Source of the DNA: Tiliqua scincoides
Taxonomy: Eukaryota > Chordata > Lepidosauria > Squamata > Scincidae
DNA: 64,000 bases
Direction of reading: 5' to 3'
Assembly: GCF_035046505.1 (NCBI RefSeq)
Contig: NC_089823.1
Location: 34,396,388-34,460,387 of the forward strand
Shown: positions 12,220 through 25,065 of the stretch, piece by piece
Layout of the letters: every line of letters begins with the position of its first letter
How positions within the stretch are numbered: the first letter of the stretch is position 1
The notes under the pieces: model-generated
Databases searched by the model: none
What the model was told of the DNA's origin: nothing
The model's input: only the letters and a program-made list of their open reading frames with translations
Position numbers and translations under genes: made by a program

Positions 12220-12251
<32 letters not shown>
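11892..12251 (+). mobile_element. Sauria-type tRNA-derived SINE
   Basis: Pol III boxes: A near GTCTAGAGGGTTGAGCCTC, B at GGTCGCCAGTTCGAGGCC. The 3' end TATGTAAACCGCCTTGAATA and GGTGGTATATAAATA is the BovB-like tail, ending in (ATC)n. Diagnostic for squamates. Confidence 0.88.

Positions 12252-12254
<3 letters not shown>
12223..12254. repeat. (ATC)n microsatellite, SINE tail
   Basis: About ten ATC units. Confidence 0.9.
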
Positions 12255-12659
12255 ATTTTCAAGATATTGGAGAGCCTAGTTGTCATCCCAGGAGGGCCCA
12301 ATTATCACACAGGCTACTCTAGCAGCAAATCTGCTTTGGCCAAGGTGTAACTTCACAGCTCAGCAGTGACACCTTGGCAGAAGCAGTGCTGCTGAAAGAG
12401 CAGCCCGCTTGATAATTAGGTTCTCCCAGCACGGTGGTAGATCTCCCTCTTTCACCCCTCTTGGCCTGCTCCTTTTCCTGTAGTGTTCCTTGCCTTCTGA
12501 GGCCTCTTGCTCTCCCTCCCTCCCAAAGCCTTGGTAGAAGTGGTGCTTCTGAAAGGGTGGCGCTGGGAGAGCCCAATTATCATGTGGACCAGTTAAAGTG
12601 TTTCTGTGGGCTGTATCTAGCCTGCAGGCCTTATGTTGACTTATCTGGCCAAGAGTGTC

Positions 12660-13650
12660 AACCAGGAGATGGTCTAGGCTACTGTCAAACTACTCTATTC
12701 ACTTCTACTTCTCAGGTTGTGCCACATCCCTGAGGGACAAGGGTAGGGGTGTGCATGTGCAACAACTTAATAACGGTGACAATGTGCCACCTCAGACATG
12801 GTGGAGTGGGGTTTGAGCCATCCCACCTTGCAGAACATGGAGCTAGCATGATCACTGGCTAAGTGCTGCTGATCAGACAGCTGTTAAATGCCCACCAAAG
12901 AGCTTGTTCAAAAGCTGCTAGGCCCAACTGCAGTCACTATAACTCTTTTGAAAGGTTGAGTTATAATTTGCTCAAGAAGAGTCTGGGTTTGGATTTGTGT
13001 CATAAGCAAACTGTAACATGGGCTGAGAGAAAAAGTTCTACCTGGGGTAAGGGAACAAATGTTCAGCGGTGGTCATTTGGCACTACTGTACCTTGTGGCA
13101 GCATCGGAGCTTAGGATTGGGCTGCCTGGCATTAACTGTGTTGTTTGTTAAAACTTGCCAAATTATTCTGGCTCCACACAGGTGTTACTAACCCAAGGAA
13201 AGAGGGGGTGGGGAGGCTGGGTTGGACAAATGGGGCCATCAATCCAGCTACCTTCCTACAGCTTTGTGAGCTTGTGCAATAGATTGCAAATGCATGGAAC
13301 TGGCAATAAAGAGCACTGGTTTACTGTATGAGTAGCTTATTCCTTTATTTAACACAAACGCTTGGAGTGGCACACGTGGCTCCTCCTCCTCCTCCTTTTA
13401 TCCTCACAACAACCCTGTGAGGAAGATGAGGCTGAGCAGTAATTACGTTTCAGTGTCATGAATTTACCTGTTTTACCATGGAGCTATTGAGGAGAGAGCT
13501 GTTTTTTTTTATAATTCTAATTACAATTACAGTATACCTTTTAATAATGACACTGGACATGAATTAAAGCCAAATGCATTTTGTAATCTTCCTCTTCCCC
13601 TGTATCAACATAGAAGGGTTTGTAATACCTCCAACTTCTCTTGGGCAAAG
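12660..13650. other. Gene-free stretch
   Basis: Includes a weak MIR-like remnant near 13385-13440 (CCTCACAACAACCCTGTGAG). Nothing else recognised. Confidence 0.35.
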
Positions 13651-13856
13651 CAGTGGTGTAGCTAGAGGGGGTGCAAAGCACTGTTTTGCAGGGAGCCTTA
13701 CCGCAGCATGCAGGGACCCCTCCTCTTCAGAGCCATTCCAGGCAATGGAAGCAAAAGGGAATCGTCCTACCATCTGTTATGGCTCCAGAGGAAGAGGGGC
13801 TACAGTGAGGTTCCCTGCAAAACTTAGTGCTTTGAACCCCTCTAGCTATGTCACTG
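13651..13856. mobile_element. hAT MITE (CAGTGGTGTAGCTAGAGGG type)
   Basis: Ends CAGTGGTGTAGCTAGAGGGG and CCCCTCTAGCTATGTCACTG are inverted repeats; flanks GGGCAAAG/GGCCAAAC agree at 6 of 8. Confidence 0.78.
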
Positions 13857-14499
13857 GGCCAAACTATGTTAGGGATTTTAAATGGATGAAGCAATAGAAT
13901 AGAATAGCATACTTAGCAGAATGAAGTATTGGATCCTATCCTAGCTCATTCTGCATTTGGCAACAGGAACGATTACTATTCACATAGCTATAGAATCCAA
14001 ACGCACCTTTCACTAGATGCAATGCATCAAGCAAGATCAGAATTTAAAAGGAGCAAGAGGAAGGCAAAGGAAGGGCTCCAAGTGCATGTTGCTTGCTTTG
14101 GGGGAATCCACTGTTGCTGAACAGACTAGTGCCTTCTGGGTGCCTGAATGCTCCTCCATGCTCTACCTGTATCTTTGTAAGCAAGGACGTATTCTCAAAA
14201 TGCCATGTCTTCAACTTTTACCTTAAACAAAGCTAAGCTGCTCATTGCTTTGGACAGTGAAACTATAAACTATTATTCCCTTCCCTCTACAGCAATGCCA
14301 CTCTATCTTGTGAACATTTTGTTTCTGCAAAAAATAATTTCAGTTCTTGGGAATGTCAGGTTCTCCATCCCTCTTTAGTGCATAAGACACTCTGTCTAAC
14401 CTACTTCACAAGTTTTTTTTATGAGGTATCCCTCTGAAGAAAGGTGGCTTAAAATATCATAAACAAATTCCTCCTGTGTGGGTGTGTCCTGGGATCTGT

Positions 14500-15622
14500 C
14501 CTGGGACCTGGGACAATGGAGAGAAGTGAAAAGCGGTGTGCCCCAAGGATCTGTCCTGGGACCAGTGCTTTTCAACCTCTTCATAAATGACCTGGAGACA
14601 GGGGTCAGCAGTGAGGTGGCAAAGTTTGCAGACAACACCAAACTCTTCCGAGTGGTGAAGACCAGAAGTGATTGTGAGGAGCTGCAGAAGGATCTCTCCA
14701 AACTGGCAGAATGGGCAGCAAAATGGCAGATGCGTTTCAATGTAAGCGTAAAGTCAACCACATTGGGGCAAAAAATCAAAACTTCACATATAGGCTAATG
14801 GGTTCTGAGCTGTTTGTGACAGATCAGGAGAGAGATCTTGGGGTGGTGGTGGACAGGTCGATGAAAGTGTCGACCTAATGTGCGGGCACAGTAAAGAAGG
14901 CCAATTCTGTGCTTGGGATCATTAGAAAAGGTATTGAGAACAAAACGGCTAGTATTATAATGCCGTTGTACAAATCGATGGTAAGGCCACACCTGGAGTA
15001 TTGTGTCCAGTTCTGGTCGCCGCATCTCAAAAAAGACATAGTGGAAATGGAAAAGGTGCAAAAGAGAGCGACTAAGATGATTACTGGGCTGGGGCACCTT
15101 CCTTATGAGGAAAGGCTATGGCTTTTGGGCCTCTTCAGCCTAGAAAAGAGACACCTGAGGGGGGACATGATTTAGAAATACAAAATTATGCATGGGAAGG
15201 ATAAAGTGGATAGAGAGATGCTCTTTACACTCTCACATAACAACAGAAGCAGGGGACATCCACTAAAGTTGAGTGTTGGGTTAGGACAGACAAAAAGAAC
15301 ATATTTCTTTATTCAGCGTGTGGTTGGTCTGTGGAACTCCTTGCCGCAGGATGTGGTGATGGCATCTGGCCTGGATGCCTTTAAAAGGGGATTGGACAAG
15401 TTTCTGGAGGAAAAATCCATTATGGGTTACAAGCCATGATGTATATGTGCAACCTCCTGGTTTTAGAAATGGGCTGTGTCAGAATGCCAGATGCAAGGGA
15501 GGGCACCAGGATGCAGGTCTCTTGTTATCAGGTGTGCTCCCTGGGGCATTTGGTGGGCCGCTGTGCGATACAGGAAGCTGGACTAGATGGGCCTATGGCC
15601 TGATCCAGTGGGGCTGTTCTAA
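14500..15622 (+). mobile_element. CR1 LINE, ORF2 3' third plus tail
   Basis: Reverse-transcriptase motif region VKSGVPQGSVLGPVLFNLFI, FADNTKLF (a variant of the FADD active-site box), then MVRPHLEYCVQFWSP, KVQKRATKMITGL, WNSLPQDVV and the CR1 tail. Frames are broken in several places, so inactive. Confidence 0.93.
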
Positions 15623-15639
15623 ACAGGAGCATGCCTATT

Positions 15640-17870
15640 GCCTACAACAAGACTACTCTTCCATACATTATGTTGCAAATGGAGTATCATTCATGCTACT
15701 GCCTTAGACGGAGTTGGCTAATATATTCAGGGCAAGCAAAAGGGAAAAAAATCAGGGTATTTTTTTTTATTCACCTGGAAAACTTCCCAGTATAAAAATG
15801 TTGTTGCAGTATGAATGCATACATTCTTGATGAGATTTCCAAATCTCTTAATGGAGTGGGTCAACCATCAGACCCCTGCCCATGGGCTTTGTCCATTCCC
15901 TGTATAAGAAGCTACCCGTTGACATGATTCGAGACGAATGCACTGCTTTCCACTGTTGGAAAGCAGGCTCAAACCAAATCTAAGAACACACCGTTTGTGT
16001 TACAGAGGGGTAAAACTGTTCTAATGCGAAAGACAGGCTTGGTGCTGGTGAATTGTATGGAATGGAAAGTGTTGAAAAATTGTCCTGGTATGTGACCAGC
16101 CGAGGAGGAGGAGGAGGAGGAGGAGAAGGAGGAGGGATGTGGGTGGCAGTGAAATAACTCTGACTGCCACCCTTAAGTTCAATTCCATCTGATCACATTG
16201 AATCCAGATAAATTCAAACCAAAGAAAACACTTGTTGACCGAACTGTTCTCCAAGTTCTTTCAAACTGGTGTGTTGTTTTTTTTGGATGTTGTTAAGAAT
16301 CTCTCTCTCCCCCTCTTTATTACAGGAGAGGGGGAAAGGGATGTTGGGTATTGAAGCGGGCGGGGGAGGGGAGAAGAGATTGCATACTTAAAGTTGAAAT
16401 AAAAAACCTCCCTTCTATTGACTCCTGAATGGCAGAGATAAAGAGAACCACATGGGAATCATTGTTTGAAATGAGAGCTCCAGAGCCTGGCCTCCCCTTT
16501 CCCATTATTGTGCTATTCACCCCCCTTCTCCTCCAGGTCCTTACTCTTCCTCTCCACCCTCTGGGCCCTGCCACCCCCACCCCTATTTTCCCTTGTAAGT
16601 CCCAGAATTCCTTTTTCCAAGCTTGCACAGCCTCAGGCCCCTCAATTTAGCTTGAAACTTCCATTCAGAGTCACTGGATTGGGCAAAATCCCTTATTCAC
16701 CTCCTCCTCCAATTTGCCCTCATCAGCTGAGCTTCAGTTCAGATCCCACAAAACAAAACACAACAAAACCCCAGCCATATAATTGATGGATCCTGCAGAA
16801 GGACTCCCTCCCTCCCTCTCTCCTTCCCAATGGCCCCTGCTGTTGCTCCTTCTATTTTCAGCCTCTTCCCTTCTTCCTCTATTTTTTGTGGAGGGGGGGA
16901 GACCCTTGAGTTAACAAGTGTGCACAATAAATATGGTGCCTCCCACCCCCCTATTTATTACTCTCTTTTACATCTCACTGGTAAGACTTTGGACAAGTGC
17001 AGTCAACTTTCTTTTTACACCTGGCTGCTTTCCATGTGCTGAAGGGAAGCTCTGCTGGCCTGCAAAGCAGCCTTGTGATGGGCGGGCATGGGGTGGGGGT
17101 GACGTGGGGAGGAGGCTTTCCCAAGGCAATGGAAGGGATAAGGAAGGCAATACATGGGATGACCCAAGAGAAAAGAGAACAAGGCCAGCTTAGTTAATGG
17201 ACTGCATCAAAATTAAATGGAGCTTTGCTTTTCTCTGTGATGCTTGAGGTTATGAGGCTTCTGTGCTAAAACAAACAAGACATATCCTGGGACCTAACCT
17301 CAAGAGAATCACTTCCTTTTGGTCTCCTAAAAATCAAGTCATTCTCTGACTTCCATTGCCTCATATGTACTGAATACAGAATTCCTTTACATGCTCGATG
17401 AGAGAATGCTCCCTTGGCAAGCCAGTTAAAAGTTTTCTTGCCCAAAGTCTTTCTTAAGTGGACACACGAAAGAGTCTTCTGGCACCTGAGAGAGCAACAT
17501 GGGATAACAATACCGGGGAAAAAAGTCTAAGCTCTCCCCCTCATGTACATTGGCTCAAAGGTACACTGGGCCACCTGCAGCTGCTCTTTAAAAAAAAAGA
17601 AAAAAAAAAAGATGACCAAATTGTTCTGGAAGCCAAGAAGGGCAAAGAGTTTATTGTATATGATTGGAAGGTCATTTATTGGTCTGAACACCTTAACCAA
17701 ATGTTTGTTGGCTGGGCTCCTGGATTTGCTTATTTGGGAGCTGTGAATGCTCTGCTGTGGTGATGGATGTTAACCATTCATCACAAGTTACTGATAGCCA
17801 CAATTACTACATGATTACTAGAATAGGTGAATTTGCCCTGAATAGACTTGTGAAGAAGGCTAAGGTTAGC
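15640..17870. other. Gene-free stretch
   Basis: A purine/pyrimidine-rich zone (GGA run at about 16098-16137; CT-rich 16500-16900) and anonymous DNA. Confidence 0.4.
16098..16137. repeat. (GGA)n tract
   Basis: Imperfect GAG/GGA triplet run. Confidence 0.8.
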
Positions 17871-17879
17871 ATGTGTGCC

Positions 17880-18330
17880 CCAGGATGAGAACAAGAGTCA
17901 CTGCAGATGGCAGAGGTACAGAAAGTGCTTCTTCACTCCATGCCTAGTTAATCTATGGAATTCATTGCTGAAACATGTTATGATGGCCACTAGCTTAGGT
18001 GGCTTTAAGTCATTTCTGCCCAACATTGCATATATGCAACAGGGACCAAATGTGTACACCTGTGGGTTAGGCAAAAATGGGTTAAGAGAGAACTTAGAAC
18101 CATTCATGGAAGAGGAGGACTCTTTCACTGGCTCCCAATAATGATGGCTATATGGATCCTCCATGTTCAGAGATAGTATGTCTCTGAATACCAGTTGCAG
18201 GGGAACAACAGCAGGAGAAGCTTTCCTTCTAGACCCACTTTGGGCTTCCTGGCAGCATCCTGATAGCCATGTTGGGAAGCCAGATTCTGATCTAGGTAGA
18301 CCTTTGAGCTGATCCACCAGGGCTTTCTGT
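17880..18330 (+). mobile_element. Old CR1/L3-type LINE tail with nested micro-MITE
   Basis: Words CTATGGAATTCATTGCTGAA, GAGAACTTAGAACCATTCAT, CTCTGAATACCAGTTGC and GATCCACCAGGGCTTTC follow the CR1 3' order. Interrupted at TTAA by the 73-bp element at 18009-18081. Confidence 0.7.
18009..18081. mobile_element. 73-bp TTAA-flanked micro-MITE, copy 1
   Basis: TTAA at 18005-18008 and 18082-18085. Near-identical inverted ends (CATTTCTGCCCA / TGGGCAAAAATGGG) and a 14-bp central palindrome TTGCATATATGCAA. piggyBac-like target site. Confidence 0.75.
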
Positions 18331-18889
18331 ACAATCGTGTCTTGATTTGCATAAAGTGTTTTCTGCATGGTTGGGTTTTAATGATAGTATGTTCTGAAGA
18401 TATGAGAAGAATCAAGGACGAGGTACACCCTATTGTATTCATAGTTCATGCTTCTAGAAATGCCTGCCTTGTTCTTCACTAGGTGGCTGGTTCCTTTCCA
18501 GATAGTTTGGATAGGGAAGTTTAATGAATCTGAGTTTGCTTAAGTCCCAGGTGGCAAGAAGAATTTACCCTGAGTGGAATGTTTATTACATTTCAGAAAT
18601 TAGACCTAGGAAATACCTGCCAGGTCTTATAACAAATTCATGATGTTTGTTCTCCTGCTACATGTATACTTCAGGCAAGATCACTGTAATAGCATTCACT
18701 TTTTGTGAAGAAATCTTTGTTTTTAAATTTTTTTTCTCATTTCAAATATGCAAATATTTCCAATGTAGAGAATTCCAAAAAAAGCTCATAGTATTTAAAT
18801 ATAGCTGATGAAATCAATAAGCACACTTAATAAAGACTAGCTTTAGAATAGTCCTTACACTGTCCGCCCGCCCGCCCGTCCCCCCCGAG

Positions 18890-19260
18890 TCCTGTGGTGG
18901 TGCGAACATACTTTATGACACGTTTGCCATAGCAAGGGACTTGTGCAGCTTAAGGGCAACTTGGGATTGCGCTCTAAAACAGCGAATTGTCTACTAACAT
19001 ATGTTTTCCCATAATTTCATCAGTGCTTCCAGCAGCAAGCTATTAAGATCACTGGAAGTCTCTATTTTTAAGGAATTCCGTTGTTGCCGCGGCCATCTGT
19101 AAAGCGTCATGCAATATTAACACTTCTCTGTAATAATGAATGGCCCTGCTTCCACTCAAATTCTTGGCTTATGTGGTTTCCCACCATCTAATGATCTCAA
19201 CTCACATAGCCATACATTCCTCTCTCCATTGGCCAGCTTGATTCTCCTGTCATCCAACAC
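18890..19260. promoter_or_regulatory. Conserved non-coding element candidate
   Basis: Repeat-free, non-coding, with CCATAATTTCATC, AGCTATTAAGATCA and TGTAATAATGAATGGCC words. Confidence 0.33.
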
Positions 19261-20716
19261 AGTCGCTTGTTGACAAACTCCAAGTGCCTTGTCTGTGTCT
19301 TGGAATGAAAGAGACCACTTAGATTTTAGTTTTTGTTTTATTTTTTATTTTTTTTTGTTGCAGAAACTTCCAGCAAGGGTCAAAACTCCCCAAGAATTGT
19401 CTGCCACTAATTCACTGGTGTCTCCCCATCATGGAATCCTAGCCATACATGGAGATCTGTGGAAAGAGCTTTGCTTGAGGGAATGAAAGGTCAAAACAAA
19501 TGCAGGCTCCAGGAACAATTTTCCTCTCTTTTGCTGCTGCTGTTGCAGTTGCAAATTTAATAAACATCTTTCTGCTTGGCTGTTTGCACTGCCTCTGACA
19601 GAGTTTCCAAGTTCCAGACTGAGAGCTCAAGAGGATGGAGAAGGGCTGCCTGTTAGGTGATCCCTCCCAATTCTGTGTGTATACATATGTACTGCAGTGT
19701 TCTTTTTCCAAAGTGGAATCTTTTTCATCCTCTGCCAGACACTTTCTGGATGGAGATTTCTTTTTTTTCCATTCCTCCCCCACCCCAATGTAAACACAGT
19801 GCTGAAAACGATATGTATAAATAGGATTTAATGGGCTTTTTGACATTGTAGGAGACAAGGAAAAAAATGAGAGCATAATCCTGGTGCTTTTATTCAGCTC
19901 AGTTCTTGATTAACTGAAGTTAAAAAAAAATCCTAAAAAAATATTATTGCAAAAATTATTTTATTTTCTCGTTGCTTGGGGACCTCGCTTCATAAACTGA
20001 CTTTTTAAGGCATCATTATCTACACAAACACATATGCACACCATTAAATAGATGCATGCTTACCTCTTTCATTTTTGCGTTTGTTGGAGGCGTTCAGAAC
20101 TGTGGGAAGGAACAGGTAACTATCAGATTGCAACACCCCCAAGAGAAGAATGCTGACTTCTCCCTCAGTGAGGCCTCTGCCATAAATTCAAATAATCCAG
20201 TGAGAACTAATCATAACTACTTCTGTGAACCCTGACAGCCTTTGAGATCTTAGACAAGTTTGCTTTCAAGAATTATGAAGCTTAATGTATGTCGTGAACA
20301 AGCAATTTTTTCCTACCAAGACCCCTTCTGTCCCTGATTTTAAGAAGTAAACTTGGACAATACCTTTGGCAAAGGGATGCAGTGCTGACTGCAGGCAGCT
20401 AGTAGCACTTGGGCAGCACTGTACTCTGAGACCCTCATGACACCTCTACCCCCTCATGACTCAGTGGGCATTACCACTGCTATGAACACTGAGCATTTGG
20501 AGATTGATGTGGCCAGGTATAAGCATGGCCCTTTCCTGATAGGAGCATGGCTCCTCACGTTGATAGGCATAGCTTCTTGGCCTGATCTGGCCAACCATGG
20601 AGGCATGTTTTGGAAGCATAAAGTCACATCAGTAGAAAATATATTCTAACATCATTGTTATCCTTGGAAAGACCTGATTTGATAGCATGAGCTCACTGGA
20701 GGAGCTTTCATCCCAA

Positions 20717-20742
20717 ACAAACAAACAAACAAACAAAGTCAG
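20717..20742. repeat. (CAAA)n microsatellite
   Basis: Six AAAC units. Confidence 0.85.
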
Positions 20743-21029
20743 ATTGCATAGGAGTCTATAGCTTGAGATAAGTGTCTAGACTGTGCCTACATATTTTGTG
20801 CCTGAAGTCTGTAGGGAAAGGGGAGGGGGAGTATCTTGTATTTTATGGTTTAAATAAAATACTGTAATAACCTCTGTTGAGGAAAACATGATTTGAACAA
20901 CAGGAGGCAGCACAGAGTGGCATTGAGGAGCAACTCTTGAATATGTTGAAAATAGATGTTGCAGCTCTCCAGCCCTGAGGGTGCTGGCAGAGCTGTATGG
21001 GGTTCTTCTGGGAGAGCTCAAGATCAGCA

Positions 21030-21115
21030 ATGAGACCTCATGTGGGCCTGTGAGATACAGACAGCTGGACTAGATGGGCCTTTGGCCTGATCCAGCAGAG
21101 TTCTTCTTATATTCT
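21030..21115 (+). mobile_element. CR1 LINE 3' tail fragment
   Basis: CAGCTGGACTAGATGGGCCT followed by TGGCCTGATCCAGCAGAG. Confidence 0.8.
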
Positions 21116-22339
21116 TAATACTGTGTGGTTATGGCACCTGAGGGGTTGGCTTTACCTCTGGACTTTGTTTTGGTAGTGACACTCTAGTGGTCCTCAACCT
21201 GTTACAAACTCATTCTACCAATATGAAATAAAATAAAGCACAAGCCCATCGGTCTGGAGATATTCTTTTTCAATCAGAGATACCTGGTGAAGGAAATATC
21301 TGTAGCCAGGGTGACAAATAAGAACTGATGGAACAATATGAGAACTGAGCAGGGGAAGAATGGTCTGATCACATGGCTGAGATGTATGGGGGGGAGGGGA
21401 AACCCTGAGTGGAATTCTGGCAATAAGAAAAGTCCCACTGTAAATGGCCAGTGTTGTTGCCTGCTATTCCTCACCCTCTCCAAAGATGGCTTTTGGTAAG
21501 ATGTGAAACCCTTATCTCTTCCAATGAGTCTTGCCTGACTAGTTCCAGATTCAGATTGAGGATCCAGCCATATCTTGTTTGACCTTTAAATTTGTATCCC
21601 AACAGTTTAGGGTTGATTACTATGCAAATATATAAAATATAGAAATGAAAACTCAATGAAATACAAGAATTTTGATCAACTTCAACCAACTCATGACTTT
21701 AAAAGACTGGAAACATGAATCATCTTAAATAGAAAGCGGTTGAAGTGGCCCATCACCAGCTTTAAAATATAGTATCTAATTCAATTAATTGCCTGTTTGG
21801 TTAGTCAGTTAAATTGCATACATTTGCATATTAAAACAATAGTTTAAGAGAACTGAACATACTGTGTTTTGAGATAATGGATGCATGTGTTACAGCAGGC
21901 ACCGTCTCGGGGCACGGGTGACATTGGAGGTCAGCTAGATTGGTCACTGGTCAAAGACCACATGTAAGAGAAGGCCTGCTTGCTCAGGATGAACAGTCAG
22001 TACTGGTGGTAGTGGTAACGTTCAGTGAGCCTCAGTGGTGGAGGATGAGGACACCATGGGGGTTGCAGTGCAGGGGTTTGCTGTAGCGCCCCCAGTAACC
22101 TGGTGCTGCTAAAGACACAACCCAATGTGACAGTCTGAATTTTTGTGTGATGTTAAAGCAGTCATTTTGACTCAGAGCCTTGGTGCTGGGAGAAGATGTA
22201 AGAAAACAGAAAAACCCTTTCCCAACTGGAACAGCCACACCTAAATCTTTTGTCTACCATGCCAAGTCAAAAACACATGTTTCCCAATTCTTCAAATTCA
22301 TCTTTTTAATTGATCAAAAGGTTGTACTTACTTATTTAC

Positions 22340-22415
22340 ATGTAATGCAGCCTATGCATATCTGCTCAGACATGAGTTCAATGAGGCTTACTCTTAGGTA
22401 AGAGGATTGCAGCCC
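22340..22415. mobile_element. Palindromic MITE copy
   Basis: GCAGCCTATGCATATCTGCT, AATGAGGCTTACTCTTAGGT and AGGATTGCAG. Confidence 0.65.
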
Positions 22416-22692
22416 TGCAGCTCTACTTATAAACATTTCAAAAAGTTAGCTTGACTTTGGAAAGCTAACTCCATAGCTGATGGGCAGCCACCATGAATGT
22501 CTCTTTGTGTGCATTCATTGAACATGGTAGCACCAGTAAAATAATCAAAGAGGCTATCTCAGAAGATCTACAAGCCTACGAACTGGACACGGGGAAGCAA
22601 GCTCTAAGATAGCAGGATGCAAACTGTTTAGAGCTTTCTAGGTTAAAACTGGCAACTTGAATTATCTGTTTGAGTATATGAGTAGCGAACAC

Positions 22693-23751
22693 CAGTGGGT
22701 TATCTAGGGTGTAGCAAGCGGAGACATCTCTCCTTCGCACTACTTGAAAGGGGGCACTGGGTGCAGACTTCTACCAATGGTGTGTCTCCACACCAGCTTC
22801 TGGGGACCTTCACAATGAGGTAAATGCCTGCAGTAAAATTCATAGCAAAATCCTAACGTGCTGGAATAGGGAAAGCAGCAGGCATGCGCTGTATCCAGTG
22901 CAAGTTTGGCACTGGACGTGGCTCGGTCCAAGGCAAGGGGAAATAATTCCCCTTACTCCAGGTAGATCCACAGCAGCCCCAATGCCACCTGAAGAGATGC
23001 CGCATAACCAAGCACCCCAGAGCTGCTCCAGGCTGTCCAGGAATGGGGCTAGGATCCTGCATAAATGCTAGACCGCAGCCCCGCCTCCCACTCCCTGCCC
23101 ACTGACAGGCCTTCTGCTTACCTTCCCCCTGCCCCAAAACACCTCCGCCACACCTCCTCCCTGCCCTCCCCTCCCCAACCCCCATGCTGGCCAAGCTTGG
23201 CTGGCACAGACTTACCGGACTTTGGAACAGTAGAGACTGGATGCAGCTTCCGTGGGCTGGCACACGTCTTCGTACTGGCCCAGCTGACTCCAGAGTGGGT
23301 GCGAATGTTTTTGACTCTCCTGGGCTGGCGAAAGGGAGTTGTGCTGACCCAACAAGTGCTAGGATTGTGCTCTCAAGGTATTTCCATATACCTTAAACAG
23401 AGGCATTGCAAATGCGCAACACTAGTAGGAAAGAGAATCATTTTTTGCAGTACAGTCCAGAGTGCTGACGTATAGATCCTTCGCTAAATCATAGTCAGAA
23501 GCTGACCTCACCTAAGAAAAGCTAAAAACAAAAACAAAAAAAAAAACATATGGTTTTACTAAGCACACAAATTCACTTGGTGGAACAGAACTGGCTTCCT
23601 ACCCAATGATCTCTCCTTCTTTGTGTAGCCTGCTGAACAAATTCACTTGGTAGGATGGACAGGACTGGCTTCCTACCCCATAATCTCTGTTTGGACAGGG
23701 ATGCAGTTTCAGTGCCTGCCATAGACGCGACTTTCTCTAGATACGTCACTG
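22693..23751. mobile_element. 1059-bp hAT element with perfect target duplication
   Basis: Ends CAGTGGGTTATCTAGGG and CTCTAGATACGTCACTG; perfect 8-bp flanks GCGAACAC (22685-22692, 23752-23759). Contains an inner GC-rich MITE (about 22845-23385) and a tandem duplication; no transposase frame. Confidence 0.83.
23567..23693. repeat. 70-bp tandem duplication
   Basis: ACAAATTCACTTGGT and ACTGGCTTCCTACCC recur at a 70-bp period. Confidence 0.8.
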
Positions 23752-23759
23752 GCGAACAC

Positions 23760-25065
23760 AGATGATGGCAGCTGGGCACAACATGGTTCCAGAGACCATC
23801 TTGCATATCAGGCAGAGCTTGCTGTGTTTACTAGCTGATGTATACAAATGTTCTTCAAGGACAGCCCCGCAGAGAACCCATTACAGTCCAATAGTCCTAT
23901 AGACCATTCTTGCCATGCAGCAACATGGCTGTATGGAGTGATGCCCTTTGAGGGCCAGCAAATGGACAAGGCCCTAGCATATCTGTCCACCCTCTCCTAC
24001 CTGCCACTGGCTACTCTGATTCTCTTTGTACTAGCTGGGAGCTTCTGCTCATTTCAAAGACAAGCATTTGGACCAAGGAGGCTGCTTGTGGCTTGTCATA
24101 AATGGAGGGAAGAAAAAGGATGCACCCACCCTCTTCATCCATAGAGGGGTGTGTGTGCACATGGGATGGAATTCAAGGAGCATGGGGCCCATACTGCCCC
24201 TCTCCTATAGTACAGAGATTGTGAAGACATTATTGAGATCTGACCTGTGTCTCAAGAATTGTTCAGTGTGGCTAGAAAGTTTCTTTGTACCATCCAGTAA
24301 GATGCGTCACTTTCCCTGAGTTGTTTCTTTGACACCATCATGGTAACAACACTTCTGGGGTGTAAACAACATGGTTTACACCTTGTTAAGGATCTGGACT
24401 AATAGGTCTAGACAAGTCAAAGCACTTTTGTAACTGAGTGTCTGTTGAGTATACATAGCATAGTCTTACAATTTCCCATTTAGATTTTGGCATAATGAAC
24501 AGAGGGTTTGCAAACGTATGACAAAATTTGTTGTTTTGGAATCGTGTTGCACTGCGTCAACCAACAGGCATTTCTTCTGTTTTGCAATCTCTCCAGTAAA
24601 CACATAGATTCACTGAGATGTTGACGAAATCAGTGTGGAGTGATGAATGCTTGCTAAGTGGGCAATGAGGTTCTACTGTACAGAGTCAAAAAGTCATTTC
24701 TTGGATATTGTAGCTGCTGGAGATATTGATCTATCTTGCATTTGTCATTGTTAATGATGCTGTATAACAATGTTAGTAACATAATAGCCTTCATATTTGG
24801 GTAACTCTTCAAAAACAGGCATACAGTGACCACACAAGGACTGGAAGCTTGTATTTTCTTACACAAGATATGGGTTGGTGAATAGCTGGATGGAAACCAA
24901 ATTACTTGTTTTGGTACAGTCAACTATCTGAAGAAGGTTTAGCTTCTTCACCCTCACCTTGGAAGAACTGAATAGATGTTGTAGGAGTACAAAAGACATC
25001 CAAATTAGGGCATATAGGCCATGGATTTTCTTTTGAGGTGGGAGAAAAGAGAGTACACTAAATTA
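23760..25065. other. Gene-free stretch, unclassified old repeat-like DNA
   Basis: No gene recognised. Confidence 0.35.

Larger units (their letters stand above)
11703..12648. mobile_element. hAT element (GGTGTCAAACTC type) split by a Sauria SINE
   Basis: Second copy of the element at 6782. Homology runs to AAATCTTGATC, breaks for the SINE, and resumes with TCATATTTTCAAGATAT. Confidence 0.75.
19261..22690. other. Gene-free stretch
   Basis: Contains a (CAAA)n run near 20717-20742, a CR1 tail (about 21030-21115) and a palindromic MITE (22340-22415). Confidence 0.4.
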
